From assembly GCA_035276475.1 (NCBI GenBank), contig DATELQ010000037.1, forward strand, positions 83,372 to 147,371: a stretch of DNA of 64,000 bases. The letters are read 5' to 3'. The position numbers and the translations under genes were made by a program. This document shows, one piece after another, positions 11,501 through 20,967 of this stretch; positions within the stretch are counted from its first letter, which is position 1; each line of letters opens with the position of its first letter. The DNA is from DATDFB01 sp035276475 (GTDB lineage Bacteria; Acidobacteriota; Thermoanaerobaculia; Gp7-AA8). Under the pieces are notes generated by a model. It ran no database searches and was not told where the DNA came from. It saw only the letters and a program-made list of their open reading frames with translations.

Positions 11501-14500
11501 CCTCCGCGATCTCGATCCCGACGCTGGCCATGCAGGGCGGGACGCTCAACGGCACGCTGCCCCTCAACATCACCGGCGCGTCGATGACCTGGACCGGCGG
11601 CGTCGTCGGCGGCTCCGGCGCGCTCAACATCCCCAACGGCACGACCGTCACCGTGACCGGCGGCCCCTACATCGACGCGCGCCCCGTCGCCAACGCCGGC
11701 ACCATCAACCTCACCGGCAGCTCCTACATCTACATGCAGAACAACGCCGTCGTGACGAACAGCGGCACGCTCGACATGCTCGGCGACGGCTCGATCTATC
11801 TCAACGGCACCGCCGGCACCACCACCGTCATCAACAGCGGCACCATCCGCAAGAGCGGCGGCACCAACTACAGCTACTTCACCGTGCCGCTGTCGGCGCA
11901 GAGCGGCAGCCAGTTCAACGTGCAGAGCGGCACGCTCTACCACGGCGGCAACTTGAGCGCCACGTCCGCCGCGTTCAACATCGGCAGCGGCGCCGCGCTC
12001 AGCTTCTACTACGGCGACACGCGCACCTTCGATGCCGGCACCACCATCACCGGCCCCGGCACGCTCTACATCCAGGGCGGCACCAACACCCACGCCGGCA
12101 CGCTCACCGCGCCGCTCGTCATGACCGGCGGCACCTTCACGCTCAACAGCGCGGGAGCGCAGTCGATCCAGACGCTCACGATGCAGGGCGGGACGCTGAA
12201 CGGGAGTGCCAACATCAACCTCACCGGCCCATCGATGACCTGGACCGGCGGCATCGTCGGCGGCTCCGGCACGCTCAACATCCCGAACGGCACCACCATC
12301 ACCGTCAACGGCTATCCCTACCTCGACGCGCGCGCCGTCACGAACGCCGGCACGATCAACGTCACCAGCACCTACTACGTCTACATGCAAAACAACGCCG
12401 TCTTGACGAACAACGGCACGGTCGACCTGCAGGGCGACGGCGCCGTCTACTTGAGCGGCGCAACCGGCACGACCGCCGTCGTCAACAACGGCACGATCAA
12501 GAAGAGCGCCGGCACCAACTACAGCTACTTCACCGTGCCGCTCACCGCGCACAGCGGCAGCCAGTTCAACGTCCTCTCCGGCACCCTCTACCACGGCGGC
12601 GCCGTCACCGCGACCGGCGCGGCCTTCAACGTGAACGGCGGCGCCATCCTCTCCCTCTACTACAGCGACGCGCGCAGCTTCGACGCCGCCACCACGATCG
12701 CCGGCGCCGGGACGCTCATGGTCCAGGGCGGCACCAACACGATGAGCGGCACGCTCACCACGCCGCTCACCATCACTGGCGGCACGCTGACCGTGAACAG
12801 CGCCGCCGCGCAGTCGATCCCCACGCTCTCGATGCAAGGCGGGACGTTGAACGGCACCGCCGGCATCAACTTGACCGGCGCCTCGATGACCTGGAGCGGC
12901 GGCATCGTCGGCGGCAGCGGCACGCTCTCGATCCCCGCCGGCACGACCATCACCGTCGCCGGCTATCCGATCATCGACGCAAGGCCCGTGACCAACGCCG
13001 GCGCCATCAACGTCACCAGCTTCTACTACCTCTACATGCAGAACAACGCCGCCCTCTCCAACAGCGGCACGATCGACTTCCAGGGCGACAGCGCCCTCTA
13101 CCTCAACAGCGCCGTCGGCACGACCGCGATCAACAACAGCGGCACGATCAAGAAGAGCGCGGGCACGGGCATCAGCTACCTCACCGTCCCCTTGACCGCC
13201 CTCTCCGGCAGCCAGCTCCAGGTGCAGAGCGGCACGCTCTACCAGGGCGCCGCGCTCACCAGCACCGGCGCCACCTTCACCGTCGCCGGCGGCACCACGC
13301 TCGGCCTCTCCTCCAACGACACCCGCACTTTCGACGCCGCCTCCAGCATCACCGGCTCCGGCACGCTCGCCGTCTTCAGCGGCAACAGCACCTTCGCCGG
13401 CACGCTCTCCACGAACCTCACCATCACCGGCGGCACCTTCACCTTGAGCAGCGCCGGCGCGCAGTCGATCCCCACGCTGGCGATGCAGGGCGGCGTGCTG
13501 AGTGGCAGCGCCAACGTCAACGTCACCGGCGCCACCACGACGACGTGGTCGGGCGGCAACGTCGGCGGCAGCGGCACGCTGACGATCTCCCCCGCCGCGA
13601 CGATCAGCGTGGCCGGCTACCCCTTCCTCGACGCAAGGCCCATCACCAACAACGGCACGATCAACGTCACCTCGACCTACTACGTCTACATGCAGAACGG
13701 CGCCGTCCTGACGAACAATGGCACGTTCAACTTCACCGGCGACAGCAATCTCTACTTCAACACCGGCGCCGCCTGCTCGGTCGTGAACAACGGCACCTTC
13801 GGCAAGAGCGGCGGCACCGGAACGTCCAGCGTCAGCGTCCCCGTCACCAACGCCGCCGGCGGCACGATCAAGTCGACCACCGGCACCCTCTCCTTCACCA
13901 ACGGCCTGGCGCAGTCGGGCACGCTCCTCTTCCCGATCTCCGGCGCCGCCTCCTTCGGCAAGGTCAACGTCAACGGCGCCTTCGCCCTCGCCGGCACGCT
14001 CACCGCCACCACCGTCAGTTACACCCCCTCGAACGGCGCCACGTTCCCGATCCTCACCTTCGGCTCCTCGAGCGGCGCCTTCGCCAACAAGAACCTCGAC
14101 TACTCCGCCGGCACCTTCACCGAGAGCTACGCCCCGACGTCGCTCACCCTCACCGCCGGCCCGCCCTCCCTCACCGTCACCAACGTCGCCCCGAGCCGCG
14201 GCGGCATCGCCGGCGGCACCACCGTTACCGTGAGCGGCACCAACTTCGCGTCCGGCGCCACCGTCACCTTCGGCGGTACCAACGCGGCCAACGTCACGTT
14301 CAACAACTCCACGTCGCTGACTGCCGTCACGCCCGCGCACGTCGTCGGCCCCGTCGACGTCACCGTCACCAACCCCTCGACGCAGGCCGCCACGCTGCAG
14401 AACGGCTTCACCTTCACCGGCCTCGTCTCGCACTACTCGTTCGACGTCAACGGCACCCCCGGCAAGGACGTCGTCAGCAGCAACGACGCCACGAACGTCG

Positions 14501-17500
14501 TCGGCGTCACCCAGGGCGGCGGCAAGGTCGGCCAGGCCGGCATCTTCTCGAGCGGCTACATGGACCTCCCCGCGCCCGCCGCATTCAACCTCCGCTCCGG
14601 CGACTTCACCATCGAGGCCTTCGTCAATTCCTCGTCGACAGCGAACGGCAACTGGCTGACGAAGGCGACCGCCTCGACGCACCAGTACGGCCTCGGCACG
14701 TCCGCAAACACGAAGGGCACCTTCTCCTTCGACAGCGGCGCCGGCGGCAGCGTGACCTCGACGAGCAACATCTTCGACGGCACCTGGCACCACGTCGCCG
14801 GCATCAAGCGCGGTGGACAGATCGAGATCTGGGTCGACGGTCAGCTCCAAGCGACCGGCGCCGTCAGCGGCGCGTCCGACTCAGGCAACTTCGCCGTCGG
14901 CCGCAACGGCGCCTGCTGCGAGTCCTTCACCGGCTCGATCGACGAAGCGAAGATCTACAACTACGCCCTCTTGCAGTCCGAAGTCCGCACCGACGCGCAG
15001 GCCGCCGACGTCACCATCGTCAAGAGCGCCCCGCCGTCCGTGAGCGTCGGCCAGGGCATCGGCTACTCCATCACCGTCACGAACAACGGTCCGGTCTCCG
15101 CGACGAACGTCATCGTCACCGACACGGTTCCCCCCGGCACCAACTTCGCGTCCGCCACCGCGTCGCAAGGCACCTGCGGCGGCACCAGCACCGTCACCTG
15201 CAACCTCGGCACTCTCGCCAGCGGCGCCAGCGCGACGGTGTCGATCGCCGTGAACGCCAACAGCGCCGGCACCGTCACGAACACCGCCACCGTCGCCGCC
15301 GACCAGCACGATCCGAATCCGTCCGACAACAGCTCCAGCGCCTCCACCATCGTCAGCAACCTCACCTGCTCCGCGCCGGCCGTCACCGCCGGCGGCCCGA
15401 CGACGTTCTGCAACGGCGGCAGCGTCACGCTCACCGCCAGCGCCGCCAACGTCAGCGCCTACCAGTGGTTCGTGAACAACGTCCTGATCAACGGCGCGAC
15501 GAGCTCCAGCTACAACGCCACGACGGGCGGCAGCTACACCGTCCGCGTCACCTACACGAACAGCTGCGTCGCTACGTCGGCGGCCACGGTCGTCACCGTC
15601 AACGCGCCGCCGAGCGCCGTCATCTCCGCACCGAGCTCCTCGTGCGCGAACCAGAACGTCACGGCGTCGGTGCCGTTCACGAGCGGCGCCACCTACAACT
15701 GGACCGTCACGAACGCCACCATCAGCAACGGCCAGGGCTCCAACGTCCTCAACTTCACTCCGAACGGCAGCGGCGCCGTCGCTCTGACTGTCGACATCAC
15801 CGACGCCAACGGCTGCAGCGCCAGCGGCAACGCCACCGTCACCATCGGCACGTTCACCCCGACCATCACCCCGAGCGGTCCGACCACGTTCTGCAGCGGC
15901 GGCAGCGTCACCCTCACTGCCAGCGCCGGCACGAGCTACGCGTGGTCGAACGGCCAGACCACGCAGTCGATCGTCGTCAACGGCCCCGGCACCTTCAGCG
16001 TCACCGTGACCAACGGCGCCGGCTGCTCCGGCACCTCCGCGCCGACGACCGTCACCGTCACCAGCCCGCCGTCGCCCACGATCGCCGCCAGCGGCCCAAC
16101 GACGTTCTGCGCGCCGGGCAGCGTCACCCTCACCGCGTCGCCGAACGGCGGCAGCTACCTCTGGTCGAACGGCGCCACCACGCAGTCGATCACGGTCGTC
16201 GGCTCCGGCACCTTCAGCGTCACCGTCACGGTGAACGGCTGCAGCGCCACCAGCGCCCCGAAAACCGTCACCGTCAACCCCGCGCCGATCGTCAGCATCA
16301 GCGGCCCCTCCACCTTCTGCCCCGGCTCGACCATCGCCCTCGACGCCGGCCCCGGCTTCTCGTCGTATCTCTGGTCCACCGGCGCGACCACGCAGTCGAT
16401 CACCGACACGCCGAGCGCAGCCACGACCTACAGCGTCACCGTCACCAACGCCTCGAACTGCAGCAGCTCCGCATCGAAGACCGTCACGCCTTCAGGCTCC
16501 CCCACGCCGCCCATCACCGCCCCCGCCGCCGTCTGCGCGAACAGCACGGGCAACACGGCAAGCGTCAGCGCCGTCGCCGGCGCGACATACACCTGGACGA
16601 TCGCCAACGGCAGCATCACCGCCGGCCAGGGGACGAGCTCGATCACCTTCACCGCCGGCCCGAGCGGCAGCGTCTCCCTAGGGATCACCATCAGCAACAC
16701 CTCGTGCGGCGGCAGCTCATCGACCAGCGTTCCGATCCAGCAGCCGCCGGCCGTGACGATCGCGGGCCCGTCGACGACCTGTCCGAACGTCAACTTCACC
16801 CTCGACGCCGGCGCCGGCTACGCGTCGTACCTCTGGTCGACCGGCGCAACGACGCGCACGATCACGACGTCGCAGACCACGACGACGACCTACAGCGTCA
16901 CCGTCACGACGAACGCCGGCTGCACCGGCGCCGCGTCGCAGACCGTGACGATGGGAACGAGCGGCAACGTGACGATCACCGCGCCCGCCTCCGTCGTCGC
17001 CAACTCCAACGGCCACACCGCTTCGGTTCCCGCCGGCCCCGCCGGCACGACCTACGCGTGGTCGATCACGAACGGCACCATCACCGCCGGCCAGGGGACG
17101 AATGCCATCACCTTCAGCGCCGGCGCGAGCGGCACGCTGACGCTCAACGTCACCACGAACAACGCCGGCTGCACCTCCACCGCCACGGCCTCCGTCGCCC
17201 TCACGAACCTCTCCGACCTCTCCATCAGCATCGCCGCGCCCTCCTCCGTCAACGCCGGCGCCCCGATCACCTGGGTCCTCAGCGTTTCGAACTTTGGCCC
17301 GACCAGCGCGCAGAACGTCGTCGTCGCCAACACGTTGCCGAACGGCGTCGTCTTCGGCAGCGCCTCGGGCACCGGCTGGAACTGCGCCGTGCAGGGGAGC
17401 CTCGTCGGCTGCACCACGCCCGGCATCTCCGTCGGCAACGCCTCGCCCATCACCATCACCGGCACCGCACCGTCCACCGGCGGCACGCTCACCGACAGCG

Positions 17501-20500
17501 CCACGATCTCCTCGAACAACCCCGATCCGAAGTCGTCGAACAACAGCGTCTCCGCGACCACGGCGGTCAACGTCCCGACGCCGCAGTGCCCCGGCACCGC
17601 CCCGTCGCTCTTGTCGCCGGCGAACAACGCCACCGGCGTCGCCAACCCGGTCACGTTCTCCTGGACCGCGGTGCAGAGCGCCGTTGCCTACGACCTCTTC
17701 GTCAACGGCAGCGCCGCCACCTCCACGACCTCCACCTCGGCCACCATCAGCCTCCCCGCCGGCCCGGCCACGTGGTCCGTCGTGGCCCGTTTCTTGAGCT
17801 GCGAGCCGCTCTTCTCCGAGACGCGCAGCTTGACCGTCGCCGCCGCGAACAACTGCGGCGCGCACGGCGCCCCGCAGCTCATCGGCAACGCCCCCTTCCA
17901 ATGGACCGCCGTTCCCGAAGCCGTCAACTACCGCGTCTGGATCTCGATCGACGGCGGCGCGTTCCAGGACGTCGGCACCACCGGCGGCGCGCTCACGCTC
18001 AACGTGCCGCTCACCGGCACGAACGTCTCGTGGTTCGTCGAGGCCCTCTTCAACGGCTGCCCGTCGACGAAGTCCGAGACCGCGACGTTCACCCGTCCGC
18101 AATCCGACCCCTGCGCGAATCACACCGCCGCGACGCCGGTCGCCCCCGCGAACAATTCGACGAGCACCGCCTCGGCGATCACCTTCCAGTGGAGCGCCGC
18201 CCCCGGCGCCAGCGGCTACCGCCTCTTCGCCTCCACCGGCGGCGCCCCCGTCCTCGACCTCGGCACCACCACCGACACGACGCTCGCCGCGACGCTGACG
18301 AACGGCACCGTCGAGTGGTTCGTGCAAACCCTCTTCGACGGCTGCCCGTCGCTCGACTCCTCGCATTTCACCTTCACCATCCCGAAGGCGCAGGTCTGCC
18401 CGCAGAGCGGCGCCGCCCCGCAGTCGCCGGTGGGCGGCACGCAAGAGCACTCCCCCGTCACCTTCACCTGGAGCGCCGCGCCGAACGCCATTGCCTACGA
18501 GCTCTGGCTCTCCCTCGACCACGGCCCCGCCTCGTCGCTCGGCACGCCCGCCGCGACGTCGCTCGCGCGCAACGTCGCGCCGGGCGCCATCGAGTGGTAC
18601 ATCGTCACCCATTTCAACGGCTGCCCGAGCGTCGAGTCGGCGCACGCGTCGTTCACCATGACCGCGCCTCCCGACTGCACCACCGCCACATCGATCCTGA
18701 CGGCGCCGGGCGATCTGACGACCGTGAGCGCGCCGGTCGGCTTTGCCTGGAGCGCCGTGCCGGGCGCCACGAAGTACCAGCTCTTCGCCGCCCGCAACAA
18801 CGCCGCCCCCACACTCCTCGGCGAGACCTCCGCGCTCCACCTCGACGGCCAGTCGCTGCAGGCCGGCGCGTGGCAGTGGACCGTCGTCTCCAGCTTTGGC
18901 AACAGCAACTGCAGCCCCACGCAGTCGGCGCCCGGCCTCTTCACCGTCGCCCCCGCCCCGCCGCCCTGCGCCCCGCCCGCCACCCCCGTCGTGCGCGCCG
19001 GCTCCAACGCCTCGTCGAACGTCGCCTACACCATCCGCTGGAACAGCGTCGGCAACGCCGGGTTCTACGAGATCCAGCAGGACGATGGGCAACCCGAGGC
19101 CGTGTACGGGACCGAGAAGTCGTACACCCACGTCAATCAAGGGAACGCCCCGCTCTTCTTCTCCTACCGCGTCCGCGCCGTCGGCTCCTGCGACGCGAGC
19201 GTGAAGAGCTTGTACTCGCCGCCGGTCGTCGTCGCCGTGCTGCCGACGCAGACCACGAACGCCGCCGCCCCCGCCGACAACCCGCAGCCCGTCACCTACA
19301 CGCTGTCGCTGCCGGCGCAAGCCGGCCAGCCCTTCACCGCCACGGCGAACGAGCCGTGGATCACCATCGACCCCTCCAGCGGCACCACCACCGGCGACAC
19401 GCTCACCCTCACCGTCACCGCGAACACCACCGGCCTCCCCGTCGGCACCAGCACCGCATCCATCTCCGTCGTCTTCGGCTCCACGCGCGCGCACGCCACG
19501 TCGACCGGCACGACCGTGAACGTCAACCTCGTCCAGCCCGTGTCCCCCGGCTCGAAGAACACCCCGCCGCCCGACGCCCTCATCATCCCCGCCGTCGCGC
19601 ACGCCGGCGGCATCAACTCCAACTTCCAGTCCGACGTCCGCGTCGCCAACACCGGCCCCCAGGCGCAGAAATACCAGTTCACCTTCACCCCGGACGAGGG
19701 CGCGTCGAAGACCACCACCGTCTCGATCGACCCCGGCAAGACCCTGGCCCTCGACGACATCCTGGCCACCTGGTTCGGCAACGGAACGAGCTCGATCGGC
19801 ACGCTCGAGATCCGCCCGATGAGCACGTCGACCTCGACGTCCACTCCCAGCATCACCACCTTTGCGGCCAGCCGAACCTACAACGTCACCGCCAACGGCA
19901 CCTTCGGCCAATACATCCCCGCCATCCCCTTCTCGCAATTCATCGACAAGAACGGATTGATCAGCCTCCAGCAGATCGCCAGCTCCGACGCCTTCCGCAC
20001 CAACCTCGGCCTCCTCGAAGGCTCCGGCGACCCCGCGTCGGTGCTGATCAGCGTCTTCGGCAACGACGGCACCAAGCTCACCGAGTTCACGCAGACCTTG
20101 ACCGGCGGCCAGCACCTCCAGATGAACGGCATCCTCGCCGCGAAGGGATTAACGAAACTCGCCGACGGCCGCATCGAAGTGAAGGTCACCTCGGCCGGCG
20201 GCAAAGTCACCGCCTACGCCTCGGTCCTCGACAACGCCACCAACGACCCGCTTCTCGTCGCCCCCGTCAGCATAAGCACGACGGGCGCCCCCAAGTACGT
20301 CCTCCCCGGCATCGCGGACTTGAACAACGGCATCGCCAACTGGCGCAGCGACGTCCGCATCTTCAACCCGAGCTCCAGCGTCGTCACCGCCACAGCCACG
20401 TTCTACCCCCTAAACGGCGGCGACCCGATCGCCAAGCAGCTCACCATCAATGCGAACGAAGTCAAGCAACTCGACAGCGCCCTGAACACCCTCTTCGGCA

Positions 20501-20967
20501 TCACCAACGCAGGCGGCGCGCTCCACATCACCACTGACAACAACGCCCCCCTCGTCGCGACGGCACGGACGTACAACCAAACGAGCACCGGCACCTACGG
20601 CCAATTCATCCCAGCCGTGACCACAGCCGACGCCGTCGGCAAAGGCGGAAGAGCCCTGCAGATCCTCCAGGTCGAAGAGTCCGACCGCTTCCGCAGCAAC
20701 ATCGGCATCACCGAAGTCACCGGCAAGAACGCGACCGTCGAAGTCAGCGCCATCACCCCCGACTCCAAGTTCGCCGTCACCGGCACCTTCGACTTCGCCC
20801 CGAACGAGTACCGCCAGTACTCGTCGATGCTCAAGTCCTTGGGCCTAGACACTGCCTACAACACCCGCGTCACCGTCCGCGTCATCGATGGCGACGGCAA
20901 GGTCAGCGCGTACGCAAGCGTCGTGGACATGAAGACGCAGGATCCGAATTACGTGAAGGCGCAGTAA
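8548..20967 (+). CDS. Giant secreted multidomain protein, 4139 aa, paralogue of upstream gene
   Basis: The N-terminus MTTRSRLRFSVCFLLVLG followed by an Ala-rich cleavage region is a Sec signal peptide. The next stretch (GNWSSASTWGGAGVP) looks like a G8-type start. Then come about eight long beta-helical repeats (to about nt 13900), an IPT/TIG domain (14165-14425), and a LamG/concanavalin-like domain containing WHHVAGIKRGGQIEIWVDG (14430-14985). These are followed by DUF11 (14995-15360), a run of PKD-like repeats (15370-17210), DUF11 (17215-17575), Fn3-like repeats (17580-19250), BACON (19270-19550) and the C-terminal three-subrepeat module (19555-20967). The last 1,250 residues align collinearly with the upstream giant protein and both end in DPNYVKAQ. 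The expected location is extracellular or outer surface, with an adhesive, glycan-binding or matrix role. The start is chosen from the signal peptide and the GGGAG ribosome-binding site. Confidence 0.88.
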   Translation: MTTRSRLRFSVCFLLVLGAASPLAAAVFTSSQSGNWSSASTWGGAGVPIAGDTATIQSGHTVTLDVPVTVGTVNLTGTLTGTQNIAVTTAFNWNGGTMSGAATTSIPSGSVMTMGGGGFLDGRTLSVAGTLNFNGSNYFYMQNNASVINTGLIDFLGDGGIYLNGALGTMSVTTSGTIRKSGGTGASQVQIPLVATSGAQILGQSGTFYVYKVTSTGATFDAASGAVMLFYSNDTRTFDAASTLSGAGTIQVSNGTNTLAGTISANLTVAGGTFTLSSASTQSIPTLTLQGGTLNGTAPIALTGANSTWTGGTLGGSGQFTIPNGTTVTSSGTVFLDARPVTNAGTLNLVSNGTIYLQGNAVLTNSGTIDYQSDGNLYVNGAVGSCAVVNSGTIKKSSGISGSNLAVPLTAQSGSQLMVQSGPLYLSAVTATGAAFSVTTTANLYFYYNDTRTFDAASSISGTGTVTWYQGTNTVNGSYSVNGTTINNATQTTLNNISSVGSVTMNGGTLTLNSASALSVPTLTMNGGTLNGTAPINVTSPSMTWSGGTLAGSGAISIPNGTTVTVNSIIIDARAVSNAGALNLTTGYIYLGGNAVLTNTGTVDFAGDSNLYINGAVGTTSVVNNGTIKKSAGTNGTSFTVPLSAQSGSQLLVQSGPFFMGAAVTSTGATFTVQSGAALLFYSSDTRTFDAASTITGAGGVAWQGGTNTVNATYSVTGLTKGIGASTTINNITSTGDLFVSGGTLTLNRASTLSVPTLTMQGGTLNGTAPITVTGASMTWTSGTVAGSGALTIPNGTTLTLSGVFFDGKAVTNGGTMNVPSTGYFYMQNNAVVTNNGTIDLQADGNIYLNSVAGTTAIVNNGTLKKSSGTNGSTISVALTANSGSQLQVLASILYLGAVTSSGASFQVSSGATLYLYYNEVRTFDAASSIGGAGTVQWASGTNTVSGTYNVTGSTRASGGTTTLNTIAALGDVVPIGGTLTLNGASAISIPTLAMQGGTLNGTLPLNITGASMTWTGGVVGGSGALNIPNGTTVTVTGGPYIDARPVANAGTINLTGSSYIYMQNNAVVTNSGTLDMLGDGSIYLNGTAGTTTVINSGTIRKSGGTNYSYFTVPLSAQSGSQFNVQSGTLYHGGNLSATSAAFNIGSGAALSFYYGDTRTFDAGTTITGPGTLYIQGGTNTHAGTLTAPLVMTGGTFTLNSAGAQSIQTLTMQGGTLNGSANINLTGPSMTWTGGIVGGSGTLNIPNGTTITVNGYPYLDARAVTNAGTINVTSTYYVYMQNNAVLTNNGTVDLQGDGAVYLSGATGTTAVVNNGTIKKSAGTNYSYFTVPLTAHSGSQFNVLSGTLYHGGAVTATGAAFNVNGGAILSLYYSDARSFDAATTIAGAGTLMVQGGTNTMSGTLTTPLTITGGTLTVNSAAAQSIPTLSMQGGTLNGTAGINLTGASMTWSGGIVGGSGTLSIPAGTTITVAGYPIIDARPVTNAGAINVTSFYYLYMQNNAALSNSGTIDFQGDSALYLNSAVGTTAINNSGTIKKSAGTGISYLTVPLTALSGSQLQVQSGTLYQGAALTSTGATFTVAGGTTLGLSSNDTRTFDAASSITGSGTLAVFSGNSTFAGTLSTNLTITGGTFTLSSAGAQSIPTLAMQGGVLSGSANVNVTGATTTTWSGGNVGGSGTLTISPAATISVAGYPFLDARPITNNGTINVTSTYYVYMQNGAVLTNNGTFNFTGDSNLYFNTGAACSVVNNGTFGKSGGTGTSSVSVPVTNAAGGTIKSTTGTLSFTNGLAQSGTLLFPISGAASFGKVNVNGAFALAGTLTATTVSYTPSNGATFPILTFGSSSGAFANKNLDYSAGTFTESYAPTSLTLTAGPPSLTVTNVAPSRGGIAGGTTVTVSGTNFASGATVTFGGTNAANVTFNNSTSLTAVTPAHVVGPVDVTVTNPSTQAATLQNGFTFTGLVSHYSFDVNGTPGKDVVSSNDATNVVGVTQGGGKVGQAGIFSSGYMDLPAPAAFNLRSGDFTIEAFVNSSSTANGNWLTKATASTHQYGLGTSANTKGTFSFDSGAGGSVTSTSNIFDGTWHHVAGIKRGGQIEIWVDGQLQATGAVSGASDSGNFAVGRNGACCESFTGSIDEAKIYNYALLQSEVRTDAQAADVTIVKSAPPSVSVGQGIGYSITVTNNGPVSATNVIVTDTVPPGTNFASATASQGTCGGTSTVTCNLGTLASGASATVSIAVNANSAGTVTNTATVAADQHDPNPSDNSSSASTIVSNLTCSAPAVTAGGPTTFCNGGSVTLTASAANVSAYQWFVNNVLINGATSSSYNATTGGSYTVRVTYTNSCVATSAATVVTVNAPPSAVISAPSSSCANQNVTASVPFTSGATYNWTVTNATISNGQGSNVLNFTPNGSGAVALTVDITDANGCSASGNATVTIGTFTPTITPSGPTTFCSGGSVTLTASAGTSYAWSNGQTTQSIVVNGPGTFSVTVTNGAGCSGTSAPTTVTVTSPPSPTIAASGPTTFCAPGSVTLTASPNGGSYLWSNGATTQSITVVGSGTFSVTVTVNGCSATSAPKTVTVNPAPIVSISGPSTFCPGSTIALDAGPGFSSYLWSTGATTQSITDTPSAATTYSVTVTNASNCSSSASKTVTPSGSPTPPITAPAAVCANSTGNTASVSAVAGATYTWTIANGSITAGQGTSSITFTAGPSGSVSLGITISNTSCGGSSSTSVPIQQPPAVTIAGPSTTCPNVNFTLDAGAGYASYLWSTGATTRTITTSQTTTTTYSVTVTTNAGCTGAASQTVTMGTSGNVTITAPASVVANSNGHTASVPAGPAGTTYAWSITNGTITAGQGTNAITFSAGASGTLTLNVTTNNAGCTSTATASVALTNLSDLSISIAAPSSVNAGAPITWVLSVSNFGPTSAQNVVVANTLPNGVVFGSASGTGWNCAVQGSLVGCTTPGISVGNASPITITGTAPSTGGTLTDSATISSNNPDPKSSNNSVSATTAVNVPTPQCPGTAPSLLSPANNATGVANPVTFSWTAVQSAVAYDLFVNGSAATSTTSTSATISLPAGPATWSVVARFLSCEPLFSETRSLTVAAANNCGAHGAPQLIGNAPFQWTAVPEAVNYRVWISIDGGAFQDVGTTGGALTLNVPLTGTNVSWFVEALFNGCPSTKSETATFTRPQSDPCANHTAATPVAPANNSTSTASAITFQWSAAPGASGYRLFASTGGAPVLDLGTTTDTTLAATLTNGTVEWFVQTLFDGCPSLDSSHFTFTIPKAQVCPQSGAAPQSPVGGTQEHSPVTFTWSAAPNAIAYELWLSLDHGPASSLGTPAATSLARNVAPGAIEWYIVTHFNGCPSVESAHASFTMTAPPDCTTATSILTAPGDLTTVSAPVGFAWSAVPGATKYQLFAARNNAAPTLLGETSALHLDGQSLQAGAWQWTVVSSFGNSNCSPTQSAPGLFTVAPAPPPCAPPATPVVRAGSNASSNVAYTIRWNSVGNAGFYEIQQDDGQPEAVYGTEKSYTHVNQGNAPLFFSYRVRAVGSCDASVKSLYSPPVVVAVLPTQTTNAAAPADNPQPVTYTLSLPAQAGQPFTATANEPWITIDPSSGTTTGDTLTLTVTANTTGLPVGTSTASISVVFGSTRAHATSTGTTVNVNLVQPVSPGSKNTPPPDALIIPAVAHAGGINSNFQSDVRVANTGPQAQKYQFTFTPDEGASKTTTVSIDPGKTLALDDILATWFGNGTSSIGTLEIRPMSTSTSTSTPSITTFAASRTYNVTANGTFGQYIPAIPFSQFIDKNGLISLQQIASSDAFRTNLGLLEGSGDPASVLISVFGNDGTKLTEFTQTLTGGQHLQMNGILAAKGLTKLADGRIEVKVTSAGGKVTAYASVLDNATNDPLLVAPVSISTTGAPKYVLPGIADLNNGIANWRSDVRIFNPSSSVVTATATFYPLNGGDPIAKQLTINANEVKQLDSALNTLFGITNAGGALHITTDNNAPLVATARTYNQTSTGTYGQFIPAVTTADAVGKGGRALQILQVEESDRFRSNIGITEVTGKNATVEVSAITPDSKFAVTGTFDFAPNEYRQYSSMLKSLGLDTAYNTRVTVRVIDGDGKVSAYASVVDMKTQDPNYVKAQ
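8900..13900 (+). repeat. Seven to eight tandem 650-705 bp coding repeats
   Basis: The motif (D/E)xRTFDAA recurs at about nt 9247, 9895, 10600, 11305, 12010, 12665 and 13315, giving units of 648-705 bp. Each unit also contains QGGTLNG, a GGSG(T/A)L(N/T)IPNGTT box, a DARxVTNAG box, and YMQNNAVxTNxGT. Units near 10.0, 10.7 and 11.4 kb carry about 55 extra bases (the N(G/A)TYSV insert), so there are two unit lengths. The repeats probably form stacked beta-helix rungs. High DNA identity between units makes this stretch prone to recombination and to assembly collapse. Confidence 0.85.

Noticed and set aside
10102..20115. Very long minus-strand open frames opposite the second giant gene (e.g. 10102-14850 and 16717-20115)
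   Set aside because: Compositions are dominated by Gly, Ala, Arg, Val and Asp with no domain pattern. They are antisense shadows of a repetitive G+C-rich gene that lacks stop codons in the complementary frame.
11358..20537. 3059-codon plus-strand open frame within the second giant gene
   Set aside because: It is the +1 frame of the real gene, with an Arg/His-rich composition and no start signal or motifs.
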